This document shows positions 1 through 7,788 of a stretch of 64,000 nucleotides of DNA, one piece after another; positions within the stretch are counted from its first letter, which is position 1; each line of letters opens with the position of its first letter. The translations under genes and the position numbers were made by a program. The stretch comes from Gemmatimonadaceae bacterium (GTDB lineage Bacteria > Gemmatimonadota > Gemmatimonadetes > Gemmatimonadales > Gemmatimonadaceae): contig JANJUF010000104.1 of assembly GCA_024710705.1 (NCBI GenBank), positions 62,001 to 126,000 of the forward strand. Reading direction: 5' to 3'. The notes under the pieces were generated by a model, which searched no databases, was not told the DNA's origin, and saw nothing but the letters and a program-made list of their open reading frames with translations.

Positions 1-389
1 GGCACGGCGTCCGGATGCTCCAGCGCGGTGGCGAAGAGATGCCCCTCCATGTGGTGCACGCCGACCACCGGCTTGCCGGTGGCGAAGGCCAGCGCCTTGG
101 CGTAGCTCACCCCGACCAATAGCGCGCCGACAAGGCCGGGCGCGTGCGTCACCGCGATCGCATCCACCTCGGCGAGGGAGACTCCCGCCTCGGCGAGGGC
201 GCGTTTCGTCACCGGGACGATGGCGGTGAGATGCTCGCGCGAGGCGATCTCCGGCACGACGCCGCCGAAGATCGCGTGGATGTCCTGCGATAGGATCACG
301 AGCGAATCGAGCGTCGGTCGCGAGGACGGACCTCGCACCACTGCGGCCGAAGTCTCGTCGCAGGAGCTCTCGATCCCGAGGACGCGCAT
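1..389 (-). CDS. tsaD: tRNA threonylcarbamoyladenosine transferase TsaD (partial, C-terminus off window)
   Basis: N-terminal 129 residues of the enzyme that, with TsaB and TsaE, transfers the threonylcarbamoyl group onto A37 of ANN-decoding tRNAs. The start ([18 protein letters not shown]) is the typical ASKHA-fold opening of TsaD. The metal-binding HxxxH appears near residue 112 as GVHHMEGH. The gene runs off the left edge, so the second metal site and C-terminal half cannot be checked. It lies 2 nt downstream of the YbbR-like gene and is the last visible gene of the run that begins with rsmB. The assignment is secure from the N-terminus alone. Confidence 0.95.
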   Translation of the reverse strand, partial: MRVLGIESSCDETSAAVVRGPSSRPTLDSLVILSQDIHAIFGGVVPEIASREHLTAIVPVTKRALAEAGVSLAEVDAIAVTHAPGLVGALLVGVSYAKALAFATGKPVVGVHHMEGHLFATALEHPDAV

Positions 390-391
390 CG

Positions 392-820
392 TCAGCGCTC
401 GGCGGCGGGCGGCATCGGGCGGAAACGTAGCGTGAACACGTTCGGGCGCACTTCACGCGCCGTCGCCTCCACGCCGAGCGGAAACTCCACGTCGGCTGCG
501 ACGAGCGTGACGCGCAGGCGCGCCGGCGTGCTCTCGTCGAATCGGCGCCGCACGATCGGCGGCTGGCTCCGCAGCTTGAGCAGCTCGCGCGTGCGGCCCG
601 AAACCACCACCTGCACCGAGTCCGGCGCCCCGGCGGTGAGCTCGATGGCCCCGTCCATCACGGGGACGAAGCGGGCAGCCATCACCAGTTCGGTGGGCTC
701 CTCGCCGCGCACGATGGCCCAGAGCAGCACCGCCAGCATCAGCGCCGCGATCTTCGTGGGGACGCGCTCCGTGAAGGCAGCCGCGAGCCGCCCGCGGCGC
801 GGCGCGGGCACCGGGTTCAT
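392..820 (-). CDS. YbbR/CdaR-like single-repeat membrane protein
   Basis: 142-residue protein with one N-terminal membrane segment (about residues 23-37, [14 protein letters not shown]) followed by a single beta-rich repeat resembling the YbbR domain ([18 protein letters not shown]). In Firmicutes, multi-repeat YbbR/CdaR proteins regulate the diadenylate cyclase CdaA, but no cyclase gene lies next to this one, so that role should not be assumed here. The N-in anchor predicts an extracytoplasmic repeat. The ATG overlaps the TlpA stop in an ATGA arrangement, implying translational coupling. The family call rests on pattern similarity and is moderate. Confidence 0.6.
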   Translation of the reverse strand: MNPVPAPRRGRLAAAFTERVPTKIAALMLAVLLWAIVRGEEPTELVMAARFVPVMDGAIELTAGAPDSVQVVVSGRTRELLKLRSQPPIVRRRFDESTPARLRVTLVAADVEFPLGVEATAREVRPNVFTLRFRPMPPAAER

Positions 821-1371
821 CGCGGTGCCGGCTCCGCGAGCAGGCGCTCGAGGAAGGCCACGTTGGCCGGGCTCGCCCAGTCGTCTGCGCCGATCACGCG
901 ACGGCGCACCTTGCCGTCGCGGCCGATGATGAACGTCTCCGGCACGCCGGTGGTCTGGTAGATGCGCTGGATGGAGCCTGGTGCGTCGTGCAGGATCTCG
1001 AAGCTGAGCTGCATCTCCTCCACGAATTCGTTGATGCGCGGTTCCATGCCCGACACATCCACGCTCACCGCGACGATGCGCAGGCCCTTCGGTCCCAACT
1101 GCTGCTCGAGTCGCTCCATCGACGGCATCTCGACGCGGCAGGGCCCGCACCAGGTGGCCCAGATGTTGAGCAGCACGACCTGGCCGCGATAATCGTCGAT
1201 GCCCTTCGGCGCCGCCCCCGGCGCCATCGGCAGCGCCGTGAAATCCGGCGCGTCGGAGCCGATTCGCAGCGGGAAGAGCTCGGCACCCAGCTGGGCCCGC
1301 GCCGACCACACGCCAAGTCCCAGCAGCGAGACCAGGGCGGCGATGATCACCCACTGGACCTTCGAGCTCAC
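817..1371 (-). CDS. TlpA/ResA-like membrane-anchored thioredoxin
   Basis: 184-residue periplasmic thiol-disulfide oxidoreductase. An uncleaved anchor or signal occupies residues 8-26. The AhpC/TSA-thioredoxin core follows, with the redox motif in NIWATWCGPCRVEMP near residue 72 and the cis-proline in TTGVPETFIIG near residue 147. TlpA/ResA proteins reduce apocytochrome c or other periplasmic disulfides; the substrate here is not shown. It overlaps rpe by 4 nt upstream and the YbbR-like gene by 4 nt downstream, so it is firmly part of the rsmB-rpe operon, although its function is unrelated. Confidence 0.9.
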   Translation of the reverse strand: MSSKVQWVIIAALVSLLGLGVWSARAQLGAELFPLRIGSDAPDFTALPMAPGAAPKGIDDYRGQVVLLNIWATWCGPCRVEMPSMERLEQQLGPKGLRIVAVSVDVSGMEPRINEFVEEMQLSFEILHDAPGSIQRIYQTTGVPETFIIGRDGKVRRRVIGADDWASPANVAFLERLLAEPAPR

Positions 1372-2042
1372 ACCCGCTCCGAGCAGAGGGCGCGCAGGGC
1401 CGCAATCTCGGCGCGCGGATCCTTGGCCGAGAAGATCGCATTGCCCGCCACGAAGGTATCGGCGCCGGCGCGCCAGCAGGCGGCGATGGTCTCGCGGGAG
1501 ATGCCGCCGTCAATCTCCAGCACCGCGTGCGAGCGGGCATCGTCCAACAACAGCCGCGCCCGCGCCACCTTCTCCACCGCGCCAGGAATGAACCGCTGCC
1601 CGCCGAAGCCCGGATTCACGCTCATGATGAGAAGCAGATCCAGATCAGCAGCCACTTCGCGCAGCGTCTCGAGCGAGGTGGACGGATTGAGCGTCGCCCC
1701 CGCCTTGGCGCCGAGCTCCTTGATGCGCATCACCTGGCGATGCAGGTGCGGCGCCGCCTCCACGTGGATCGTGATGGTGTCGGCGCCGGACTTCACGAAG
1801 CTCTCGAAGTACTTCTCCGGCTCCACCACCATCAGGTGACAGTCGAGCGGCAGCTTCGTGAGCTTCTTGCAGGTCTCAATCACCTTTGCGCCGAACGTGA
1901 GGTTGGGCACGAACACGCCGTCCATCACGTCCACGTGCAACCAATCGGCGCCGCCGGCCTCGAGCATCGCCAAATCCTCGGCGAGCTTGCCGAAGTCCGC
2001 CGAGAGCAGCGAGGGGGCGATGCGCACGCGCGAGGCCGGCAT
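1368..2042 (-). CDS. rpe: ribulose-phosphate 3-epimerase
   Basis: 224-residue TIM-barrel enzyme interconverting ribulose 5-phosphate and xylulose 5-phosphate in the pentose phosphate pathway. Diagnostic segments are IAPSLLSADF at the N-terminus, the metal and catalytic residues in HVDVMDG, CHLMV and MSVNPGFGGQ, and the phosphate-binding EIDGGI near residue 177. The ATG at 2042 shares one base with the rsmB stop (TGATG). The open frame continues upstream, but the family length (about 220 residues) fixes this start. Linkage of rsmB and rpe is common in bacteria. Confidence 0.96.
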   Translation of the reverse strand: MPASRVRIAPSLLSADFGKLAEDLAMLEAGGADWLHVDVMDGVFVPNLTFGAKVIETCKKLTKLPLDCHLMVVEPEKYFESFVKSGADTITIHVEAAPHLHRQVMRIKELGAKAGATLNPSTSLETLREVAADLDLLLIMSVNPGFGGQRFIPGAVEKVARARLLLDDARSHAVLEIDGGISRETIAACWRAGADTFVAGNAIFSAKDPRAEIAALRALCSERV

Positions 2043-3367
2043 CACTCCGCTCCCCGGCGCAGTCGCGCCGCGAAGGAGCCGTCGGCGCCGTGACGGTGGG
2101 GCAGCACGCGCAGGCGTCCGGCGTCGAGCACGGCGTCGGGCACCGTGCCGGCCGGGGGCGGCTCCAGCGTCCAGCCCGGATGGTCGGACAGGAAGGCCTC
2201 GACCTGCCCGTCGTTCTCTTCCGGCTCGAGCGAGCACGTTGAGTACACCAGCAGGCCGCCCGGCTTCACGTTCTGTGCCGCACCGCGGAGCACGGCGCGC
2301 TGGGCGGCGGCCATCACGGCGAGATCGCTGGTGCGCAGGCGCCAGCGGGCGTCGGGGTGGCGGCGGAATGTTCCAGTGCCGGTGCACGGTGCGTCCACCA
2401 GCACGGCGTCGAACTGCCCCAGCGTGCCATCGCGTGCATCGGCCACGACCGGATCCACGTTCTCGAGCTCGAGGCGCCCGATGGTCTCGATGATCCGCGT
2501 GATGCGGGCCTCGGACGAATCCGCCGCCGTGACGTGCGCGGCCGTACGTGACAGTTCCACGGACTTCCCTCCCGGCGCGGCGCAGAGGTCAGCCACCTGC
2601 GCGCCCTCCGGGAATGCCGCGTAGCGCGTGACCAGCGTGGCAGCGGGATCCTGCACGAAGCAGTTCCCCTGTTGGAACGCGCCGAGCGAGGTGAGCATCG
2701 TCCCCGGTGCGAGCACCAGCGAGTCTTCCACCAACGGCGCGTCGGCAACCTGCACGCCCGCGCTTTCGAGCATGGCTTCCAACTGCTCGCGCACCACGCC
2801 CCAGGGGCGCACGATCAAGGGCGCCTCACGGTTGTTGGCTTCGAGCAGGGCACGCGTCTCGTCGGCGCCCCAACGGGCCACCCAACGCGCCACCATCCAG
2901 CGTGGGTGCGAGTGTTCGATGGCCAGCGCCTCCACCGGATCGGCGGGCAGTGTCGCGCCGAGCGACTCACGCTCACGGTCGAGACGGCGGAGCACGGCGT
3001 TGGCCAGCTTGCTCGCGCCGAGCCCGTGCCGGGTCTTGGCGAGTTCCACCGTCTGCGCGATGGCAGTGTAGGCGGGGACGCTGCCCATGTAGAAGAGCTG
3101 GTGCACGCCGAGCCGCAGGAGGTCGGCGAGGTCGGCATCGAGGCGGGCAAGGCCACCGCGGACGCGGGGCGCGAGGAGATGGTCGATCCAGCCGCGCTTG
3201 CGCAGCATCCCCCACACGAGTTCCTGCGTCCAGCGCCGGTCCCGCGCGTCGAGGTCGGCGGCGCGGCGGTCGAAGGCGGCATCGAGCAACGCACCGCTGC
3301 GGAGATCGGCGAGCGTCTCGGCGGCGGCGATGCGGGCGTCAGTCACGAGCAGGAGGGTGCTTGGCAT
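2042..3367 (-). CDS. rsmB: 16S rRNA m5C967 methyltransferase RsmB (Sun/Fmu)
   Basis: 441-residue enzyme with an N-terminal NusB-like RNA-binding domain (about residues 1-140) and a C-terminal class I SAM methyltransferase. Visible motifs are the SAM site VADLCAAPGGKS, the motif IV cysteine in DAPCTGTGTFRRHPD, and the catalytic motif VI in YSTCSLEPEEND. I chose the ATG at 3367; a TTG lies three codons further upstream. GGAGG precedes the ATG by only about 2 nt. rsmB normally follows fmt directly, but here a three-gene cassette separates them (fmt ends at 5740). Confidence 0.95.
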   Translation of the reverse strand: MPSTLLLVTDARIAAAETLADLRSGALLDAAFDRRAADLDARDRRWTQELVWGMLRKRGWIDHLLAPRVRGGLARLDADLADLLRLGVHQLFYMGSVPAYTAIAQTVELAKTRHGLGASKLANAVLRRLDRERESLGATLPADPVEALAIEHSHPRWMVARWVARWGADETRALLEANNREAPLIVRPWGVVREQLEAMLESAGVQVADAPLVEDSLVLAPGTMLTSLGAFQQGNCFVQDPAATLVTRYAAFPEGAQVADLCAAPGGKSVELSRTAAHVTAADSSEARITRIIETIGRLELENVDPVVADARDGTLGQFDAVLVDAPCTGTGTFRRHPDARWRLRTSDLAVMAAAQRAVLRGAAQNVKPGGLLVYSTCSLEPEENDGQVEAFLSDHPGWTLEPPPAGTVPDAVLDAGRLRVLPHRHGADGSFAARLRRGAE

Positions 3368-3419
3368 ACCCTCCAAAGATAGTCGGTTCTCGGAGCGACT
3401 GAGTATCCCCAGTCAGGAT

Positions 3420-4094
3420 CTACGTTCCGCCCACTGCTCGAACCCTGAGAGAAGCATTTACGTGTCGTTCGAACCACGCAATCGGCGGAACGCCCTCCCA
3501 TAGCTCCCGTCCGATCACGAAAGTCGGGGTGCCGCGCAAGTGAAGGGTCCTTGCAAGCAGGACATCGCGTTCCACTTTACCGGAGTGAGCTTCGGTTTCA
3601 AGGCAGGAAGTGAACGCCGTGACATCAGGAATGCGGACGCGGCCTGCAATCGACGACCAATCAATCCTGCCAATCGAATCCTGAATCTCGAAGAGCGCAT
3701 CGTGATAGGCCTCGAACATGCCCTGCTCACCCGCGCATTCGGAGGCCAGCGCCGCCGTCCATGCATGCGGGTGTAAGGTCTCGAGGGGTAGGTGGCGATA
3801 TACGAATGACACCTGCTCGGGAAACAATGCCGCGACAGAGTCCATGGTCGACTGTGCGCGAGCGCAGAACGGGCACTCGAAATCAGAAAATACGGCGATG
3901 CGGATCGGCGCATCGTTGGGACCCAGCACGTGTCCCACCGTAAAGAGTCCGGGAACTTCGGCAAGTCGCCTGCCCGACGTGCTCTTGAGGCTGCTCGCAG
4001 ACATCGTTCGATACGTCGCGAGTGCCGTCAACACGATGGCGCAACACGCAAGCGCGACCGTGGCGAGGTCCGCGATGGACCGAGGGCGCTTCAT
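3420..4094 (-). CDS. membrane-anchored DsbA-like thiol oxidoreductase
   Basis: 224-residue protein with an N-terminal membrane segment (residues 10-28) and a DsbA/thioredoxin_4-type domain. The active site is FSDFECPFCARAQ near residue 75, and the cis-proline loop is LRGTPTFVIG near residue 190. Such proteins make or reshuffle disulfides in exported proteins. GGAG lies about 8 nt before the ATG. It is the last gene of the cassette, 37 nt after the propeller gene and downstream of a secreted peptide with six cysteines, so that peptide is an obvious candidate client; this is inference. Base composition is visibly less GC-rich than in rsmB or fmt. Confidence 0.85.
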   Translation of the reverse strand: MKRPRSIADLATVALACCAIVLTALATYRTMSASSLKSTSGRRLAEVPGLFTVGHVLGPNDAPIRIAVFSDFECPFCARAQSTMDSVAALFPEQVSFVYRHLPLETLHPHAWTAALASECAGEQGMFEAYHDALFEIQDSIGRIDWSSIAGRVRIPDVTAFTSCLETEAHSGKVERDVLLARTLHLRGTPTFVIGRELWEGVPPIAWFERHVNASLRVRAVGGT

Positions 4095-4131
4095 TGCCCT
4101 GTCTCCATCGTCGATGGATCAATGCGCACGG

Positions 4132-5316
4132 TCAGCGGACCTGCACTATGCGAGGCTTCCATATCTCAACTCTCAGCAGACCATCCGGTCCTTCGCTGGT
4201 TGTGTAGATGCGGCCGTCGGAGGTAAACCGCTGCAAATAGCGGTCGAAGCGTTGTGACACAAGCACTCGCCCCGTGGTTGGGTCGACGACGTCGAGGACA
4301 GTGTCAAAGCGTGTATCGAAATCCTCAACTTGCGGTGCGACGTACTCACCCACGACCCGTGCACCGCTTCCGGAGCGCCGGGGTGGCTGACGGTTGGGTG
4401 CGCGACGATCTGTCACGACGCCGAGAATCCAAACCTGCTGAAGAGAATCCGCGAACACCCCCTCGACTCTTGGAAAAGGTGGCGCACCGGGTCCCGCTGC
4501 GAGGAGGTCGGTCTGCGTCCAACGCTCAAACCACGAAGCCTCTACCGTCCGCTGCGAGATCCGGGTTCCTCCAGTGCTCCAAACCTCCACTCCGTAGCGG
4601 TAGTTTCGTGCTACTGCGGCAAAGCGGTTAGCACCAAGCGAGGCGACCCAGTACTGAATTGCATCTGAGTCAGATTTCGACTCCTCCGGTGTTCGCGGAC
4701 CGAACGACCGCACAACCGTGAGGCTCGAGTCAAGCAGAACGAAAGCGGGATGGCCTGGCATGTAGTTGTTCACTACGATGTGGCCATTACCGACGCCTGC
4801 GAATCGAAACGCGCGAACTCCGGGTGGGAGTGACACCTGAGCTGAAATCCGGCCACCCGATCCGACTGCGGAGAGGCGCGCGCCGTCGAGGACCCCGACG
4901 ACCTCGGAGGAGAGATTCCCGACAAATCGAACGCGGCCGAGCTCGCCGGGTCCCTGGCCGAATCGACCCACCGATTGCCTGAAGGAGCCGGCGCTGTCGA
5001 AGGACAGCAACTCGCCCGGCGAGAACGACGGTCCGACTACGTACGAGCCCCTCGGACCACGGGCCACGAACGCAGAAGGACTGATTGCGGGAGCGGCGGT
5101 ACTACTCGATCGAAGCAGGAGGTCAAGAGAAAGTACGATCCTGCAGGAACACGAGCGGTCTTCCTCGGTTGACTGCAACTCTTGCTGCGCCTGGGCGTCA
5201 CGAGCGCTCAGCGCGAGGCCGAATACCACCGCCAGCCCGAAGTTGCCGATGTCTAATAGGGTTCGCACGGGTTGTGATACTGATGGCAGTAGCCGATATA
5301 TGTGCTCAGGTGACAT
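4132..5316 (-). CDS. exported 6-bladed beta-propeller protein
   Basis: Up to 394 residues. A signal peptide is best seen in the stretch ending GLALSARDAQAQ. Propeller-type repeats follow, including the recurrent segment SVGRFGQGPGELGRVRFVG, which is typical of 6-bladed propeller proteins abundant in Gemmatimonadota and Bacteroidota. The start is uncertain. The ATG at 5316 would overlap the peptide gene by 64 nt and puts 16 extra residues before the signal. A GTG at 5268 gives VRTLLDIGNFGLAVVF, a cleaner signal peptide with a 16-nt overlap. It sits between the peptide and DsbA-like genes. Its ligand is unknown. Confidence 0.75.
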   Translation of the reverse strand: MSPEHIYRLLPSVSQPVRTLLDIGNFGLAVVFGLALSARDAQAQQELQSTEEDRSCSCRIVLSLDLLLRSSSTAAPAISPSAFVARGPRGSYVVGPSFSPGELLSFDSAGSFRQSVGRFGQGPGELGRVRFVGNLSSEVVGVLDGARLSAVGSGGRISAQVSLPPGVRAFRFAGVGNGHIVVNNYMPGHPAFVLLDSSLTVVRSFGPRTPEESKSDSDAIQYWVASLGANRFAAVARNYRYGVEVWSTGGTRISQRTVEASWFERWTQTDLLAAGPGAPPFPRVEGVFADSLQQVWILGVVTDRRAPNRQPPRRSGSGARVVGEYVAPQVEDFDTRFDTVLDVVDPTTGRVLVSQRFDRYLQRFTSDGRIYTTSEGPDGLLRVEIWKPRIVQVR

Positions 5317-5531
5317 CCAGCGTCACCGGGACCACACGAGTACTGCGCGCCGGAGCCGAACTCGTGCCCCGTCCCGCTAGGCCCCGCATCGCCCTCGTCG
5401 CAATAACCTTGCGGTTCATTGCCACAGGCGCTCGCGGACTCCGCGTAAACTCCGCTTGGCGCGAGGACTGATATCAGTCCGAACCCCACCACGCAGACTC
5501 CCAGGAAGACCCGCCGGAACTCCTTGTTCAT
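5253..5531 (-). CDS. small secreted six-cysteine peptide
   Basis: 92-residue precursor. A Sec signal peptide starts MNKEFRRVFLGVCVVGFG and probably ends at GVYA. The mature part is about 60 residues, rich in Gly, Tyr and His, with six Cys spaced across it (ACG, YCD, SCG, GCH, YCH, PCE). That allows three disulfides. I chose the second ATG (5531) because GAGG precedes it by about 9 nt and a basic N-terminus follows; an ATG at 5555 would add 8 residues. It is the first gene after the C-tract promoter. I do not recognise the family. The layout (tiny exported peptide, propeller, thioredoxin) resembles Bacteroidota NVEALA-type neighbourhoods, by analogy only. Confidence 0.75.
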   Translation of the reverse strand: MNKEFRRVFLGVCVVGFGLISVLAPSGVYAESASACGNEPQGYCDEGDAGPSGTGHEFGSGAQYSCGPGDAGCHLSTYIGYCHQYHNPCEPY

Positions 5532-5621
5532 AGTGGATACCCTCGCGAAGGTCATGGGTCACCGCTTCTCCGCTAGATGCCGAAGCGCGCAGACGAGTGA
5601 TTCACGTTCGGCGCCGCTACG

Positions 5622-5650
5622 ATTGCGAGGGGGGGGGGGGGATGTGTCAA
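5622..5650 (-). promoter_or_regulatory. promoter with 13-C spacer tract, upstream of the peptide operon
   Basis: Read on the minus strand: a perfect -35 hexamer TTGACA (5645-5650), then CAT and an uninterrupted run of 13 C (5629-5641), then T. The hexamer CGCAAT (5622-5627) starts exactly 17 nt after the -35 box and keeps the AAT end of the -10 consensus. Predicted transcription starts near 5615, about 85 nt before the peptide ATG. A change in tract length would change promoter spacing. The rest of the 5532-5739 gap holds the leader and the end of fmt; I see no other gene there. Confidence 0.65.
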
Positions 5651-5739
5651 GTAACAGTTTTCAGAGTGGGTATCTGTGCTGGCGCGAGCTCCCGTCTGAT
5701 GGGCAAGTAAGGTGTTGAATCGCAACAGATTGCATTCGC

Positions 5740-6666
5740 TCAGAAGCAGTCACCCACGGCGACACCACGCCCCTGCGCCCAGTCCAGCGCGGTGACGCGC
5801 CGCCGCCCCGCGGGATGCACCGTCTCCACTGCCACCGCCCCGGACCCGCAGGCCACGATCATTCCCATCTCCCCAATCTCCAGGACCTCCCCCGGCTCGC
5901 CGCGTCGGTCACTCAGCACGCGGACGCCGAAGAGCCGCGTCTCCGCGTTGCGCAGCACGCCCCAGGCGCCTGGGCGCGGGTCGAAAGCCCGAATGGCCCG
6001 CGAGACGTCCACCGCGTCCTTCCGGAAGTCGAGCCGCGCCATCGCGCGATCGATCTTCGGCGCGTAGGTCGCCAGCGATTCATCCTGCGGCGTGGCCTCC
6101 AGCCCGCCGAGTTCCATCAGCACGAGCGCCTCGACGATCGCCTCGGCGCCGAGTTCGGAGAGCCCTTCGGTGAGCTCGCCACCGGTGATGTCGTTGCGCA
6201 GCTCCACGCGCGATTCAAACAGCACCGGTCCGGCGTCGAGCTTGAGCACCATCTGCTGGATGCTCACGCCGGTTTCGGCATCGCCGGCGAGGATCGCGGC
6301 CTGGATCGGCGCCGCCCCGCGCCAGCGCGGGAGCAAGGAGGCGTGGATGTTTACCGTGCCGCGCGCGGGGAGATCGATCACGTCCTGTCGCAGGAGTTCG
6401 CCGTAGGCCACCACCACGCTCAGGTCGGCTTCGTAGGCGCGGAGCTGCGCCAGGAACTCCTCGCCGCGCGGCTTGTCCGGCTGCAGCACCGGAATCCCTT
6501 CCTCCAGCGCGACCTGCTTCACGGGCGGCGCCACGAGCGTGGACCGCGAGCGCCCCTGCGGCCGGTCGGGCTGCGTGATCACTGCCGCGACCTCGTGCCC
6601 CTCGCCGATCAACGCACGAAGGGCGGGCGTGGCGAAGTCAGGGGTTCCCCAAAACAGGAGGCGCAC
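5740..6666 (-). CDS. fmt: methionyl-tRNA formyltransferase
   Basis: 308-residue enzyme that formylates initiator Met-tRNA. The N-terminus VRLLFWGTPDFATPALRALI fits the family. The catalytic SLLPRWRGAAPIQAAIL motif is near residue 110, and the C-terminal OB-like domain follows. The GTG at 6666 is chosen because it gives the usual length and start. The frame is open further upstream only because it reads through the heptamer repeat. def lies 130 nt upstream on the same strand, and the peptide cassette follows 90 nt after the stop, where rsmB would be expected. Confidence 0.94.
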   Translation of the reverse strand: MRLLFWGTPDFATPALRALIGEGHEVAAVITQPDRPQGRSRSTLVAPPVKQVALEEGIPVLQPDKPRGEEFLAQLRAYEADLSVVVAYGELLRQDVIDLPARGTVNIHASLLPRWRGAAPIQAAILAGDAETGVSIQQMVLKLDAGPVLFESRVELRNDITGGELTEGLSELGAEAIVEALVLMELGGLEATPQDESLATYAPKIDRAMARLDFRKDAVDVSRAIRAFDPRPGAWGVLRNAETRLFGVRVLSDRRGEPGEVLEIGEMGMIVACGSGAVAVETVHPAGRRRVTALDWAQGRGVAVGDCF

Positions 6667-6680
6667 TGGGCTGAGAGCGA

Positions 6681-6793
6681 GACGGAAGACGGAAGACGGA
6701 AGACGGAAGACGGAAGGGAACATCGTTCGAGGACGCGTAACCCAATGTAGCTCCAGGGCGCCCTCCTCCGCCTTCCGTCTTCCGTCTCTCGTC
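6681..6793. repeat. GACGGAA heptamer array with inverted partner (fmt-def gap)
   Basis: Five perfect tandem copies of GACGGAA (6681-6715) followed by GGGAA. After about 57 nt there are two perfect inverted copies TTCCGTC (6773-6786) and one degenerate copy (6787-6793). The two arms could pair in RNA or single-stranded DNA. The same unit recurs at 11749, 37690 and 50214. Confidence 0.85.
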
Positions 6794-6796
6794 TTG

Positions 6797-7366
6797 CTAG
6801 AGCGCTTCCTCCGCCGCGTGCCCACTCTTCGACGGCTCGTCCCGATCTCCCGGCTTCAGCACCCGCAGCAGGTTCGGGTACTTCTCCCGCTCCTCCTCCC
6901 ATTCCGCCAGCGCCCGGCGGCGGTTCAGGAAGCTCAGGTGGTCGAGGAAGAGCTTGCCGTCGAGATGGTCAATTTCGTGCTGCAGGCACACCGCGAGCAG
7001 TTCGCTGCCCTCGAGCTCGAAGGGCTGTCCGTCCAGCCCGAGGGCGCGGACCTTCACCTTCGCCGAGCGTTCCACCCAGCCGAAGACTTCGGGAATGGAG
7101 AGACAGCCTTCCTCCCATTTGATCTTCCCTTCGCGCTCGATGATCTCGGGGTTGAACAGCGCCGCCGAGACGTCACCCACTTCCACGACGCAGAGCCGTT
7201 CCGAGCGCCCGACCTGCGGGGCGGCCAATCCCACGCCCGAGGCCATGCGCATGGTCTCGAACATGTCGGCGGCGAGGGCGCGCAGCTCGTCCGTCACCTC
7301 GGTCACCTCCGTGGTGACCTGGCGAAGGATCGGTGCGCCGAGGACGGTGATCGGGAGAACGGCCAT
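6797..7366 (-). CDS. def: peptide deformylase
   Basis: 189-residue metalloenzyme that removes the formyl group from nascent proteins, partner to fmt. All three family motifs are present: SGVGLAAPQVG near residue 43, EGCLSIPEV near residue 91 (metal Cys) and QHEIDHLDGKLF near residue 132 (the two metal His and the catalytic Glu). The C-terminus has a roughly 25-residue polar tail (PGDRDEPSKSGHAAEEAL). It starts 6 nt after the yajC stop. Confidence 0.96.
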   Translation of the reverse strand: MAVLPITVLGAPILRQVTTEVTEVTDELRALAADMFETMRMASGVGLAAPQVGRSERLCVVEVGDVSAALFNPEIIEREGKIKWEEGCLSIPEVFGWVERSAKVKVRALGLDGQPFELEGSELLAVCLQHEIDHLDGKLFLDHLSFLNRRRALAEWEEEREKYPNLLRVLKPGDRDEPSKSGHAAEEAL

Positions 7367-7372
7367 CGGCGC

Positions 7373-7735
7373 CTACGAGGCGACCTCCGTGCTGCCGCCC
7401 ACCGACGCGATGCGACCGCGCGTGACGATGAGCTTGGACTCGCCGGAGCGGATGGTGATGTGGTCGGTCAGGGCGGTCACCGGCACGCCCTCCTTCAGCG
7501 ACTCCTTGATGTGCACCACTTCGCCGACGATGCCGCCGGCCGTCACCACGTGGTCGCCCTTCTTGAGCGCCATGATGGTCGCTTCATGCGCCTTCCGCTG
7601 CTTCTGCTGCGGACGGATCATCAGGAAGTAGAAGATCGCGAAGATGGCGCCGATCTGGAACAGGAACGCCGGCAGGGCCGAGCCGCCGGCGGCGGGCGGG
7701 GCGGTCTGGGCGAAGATGACGAGCAGCGAGGACAT
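7373..7735 (-). CDS. yajC: preprotein translocase subunit YajC
   Basis: 120-residue accessory subunit of the SecDF-YajC complex. One membrane helix (about residues 22-42, FQIGAIFAIFYFLMIRP) ends in the diagnostic IRPQQKQRK. A small cytoplasmic domain with KKGDHVVTAGGIVGEVV follows. secD and secF are not adjacent. Its position next to queA matches a common gene order, although tgt, which is often present between them, is absent here. Confidence 0.93.
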   Translation of the reverse strand: MSSLLVIFAQTAPPAAGGSALPAFLFQIGAIFAIFYFLMIRPQQKQRKAHEATIMALKKGDHVVTAGGIVGEVVHIKESLKEGVPVTALTDHITIRSGESKLIVTRGRIASVGGSTEVAS

Positions 7736-7788
7736 ATCGGGCGGGGTCTGGAGTCAGGTGCTGATGGTGGGGGACCGCTGGAATCTAA

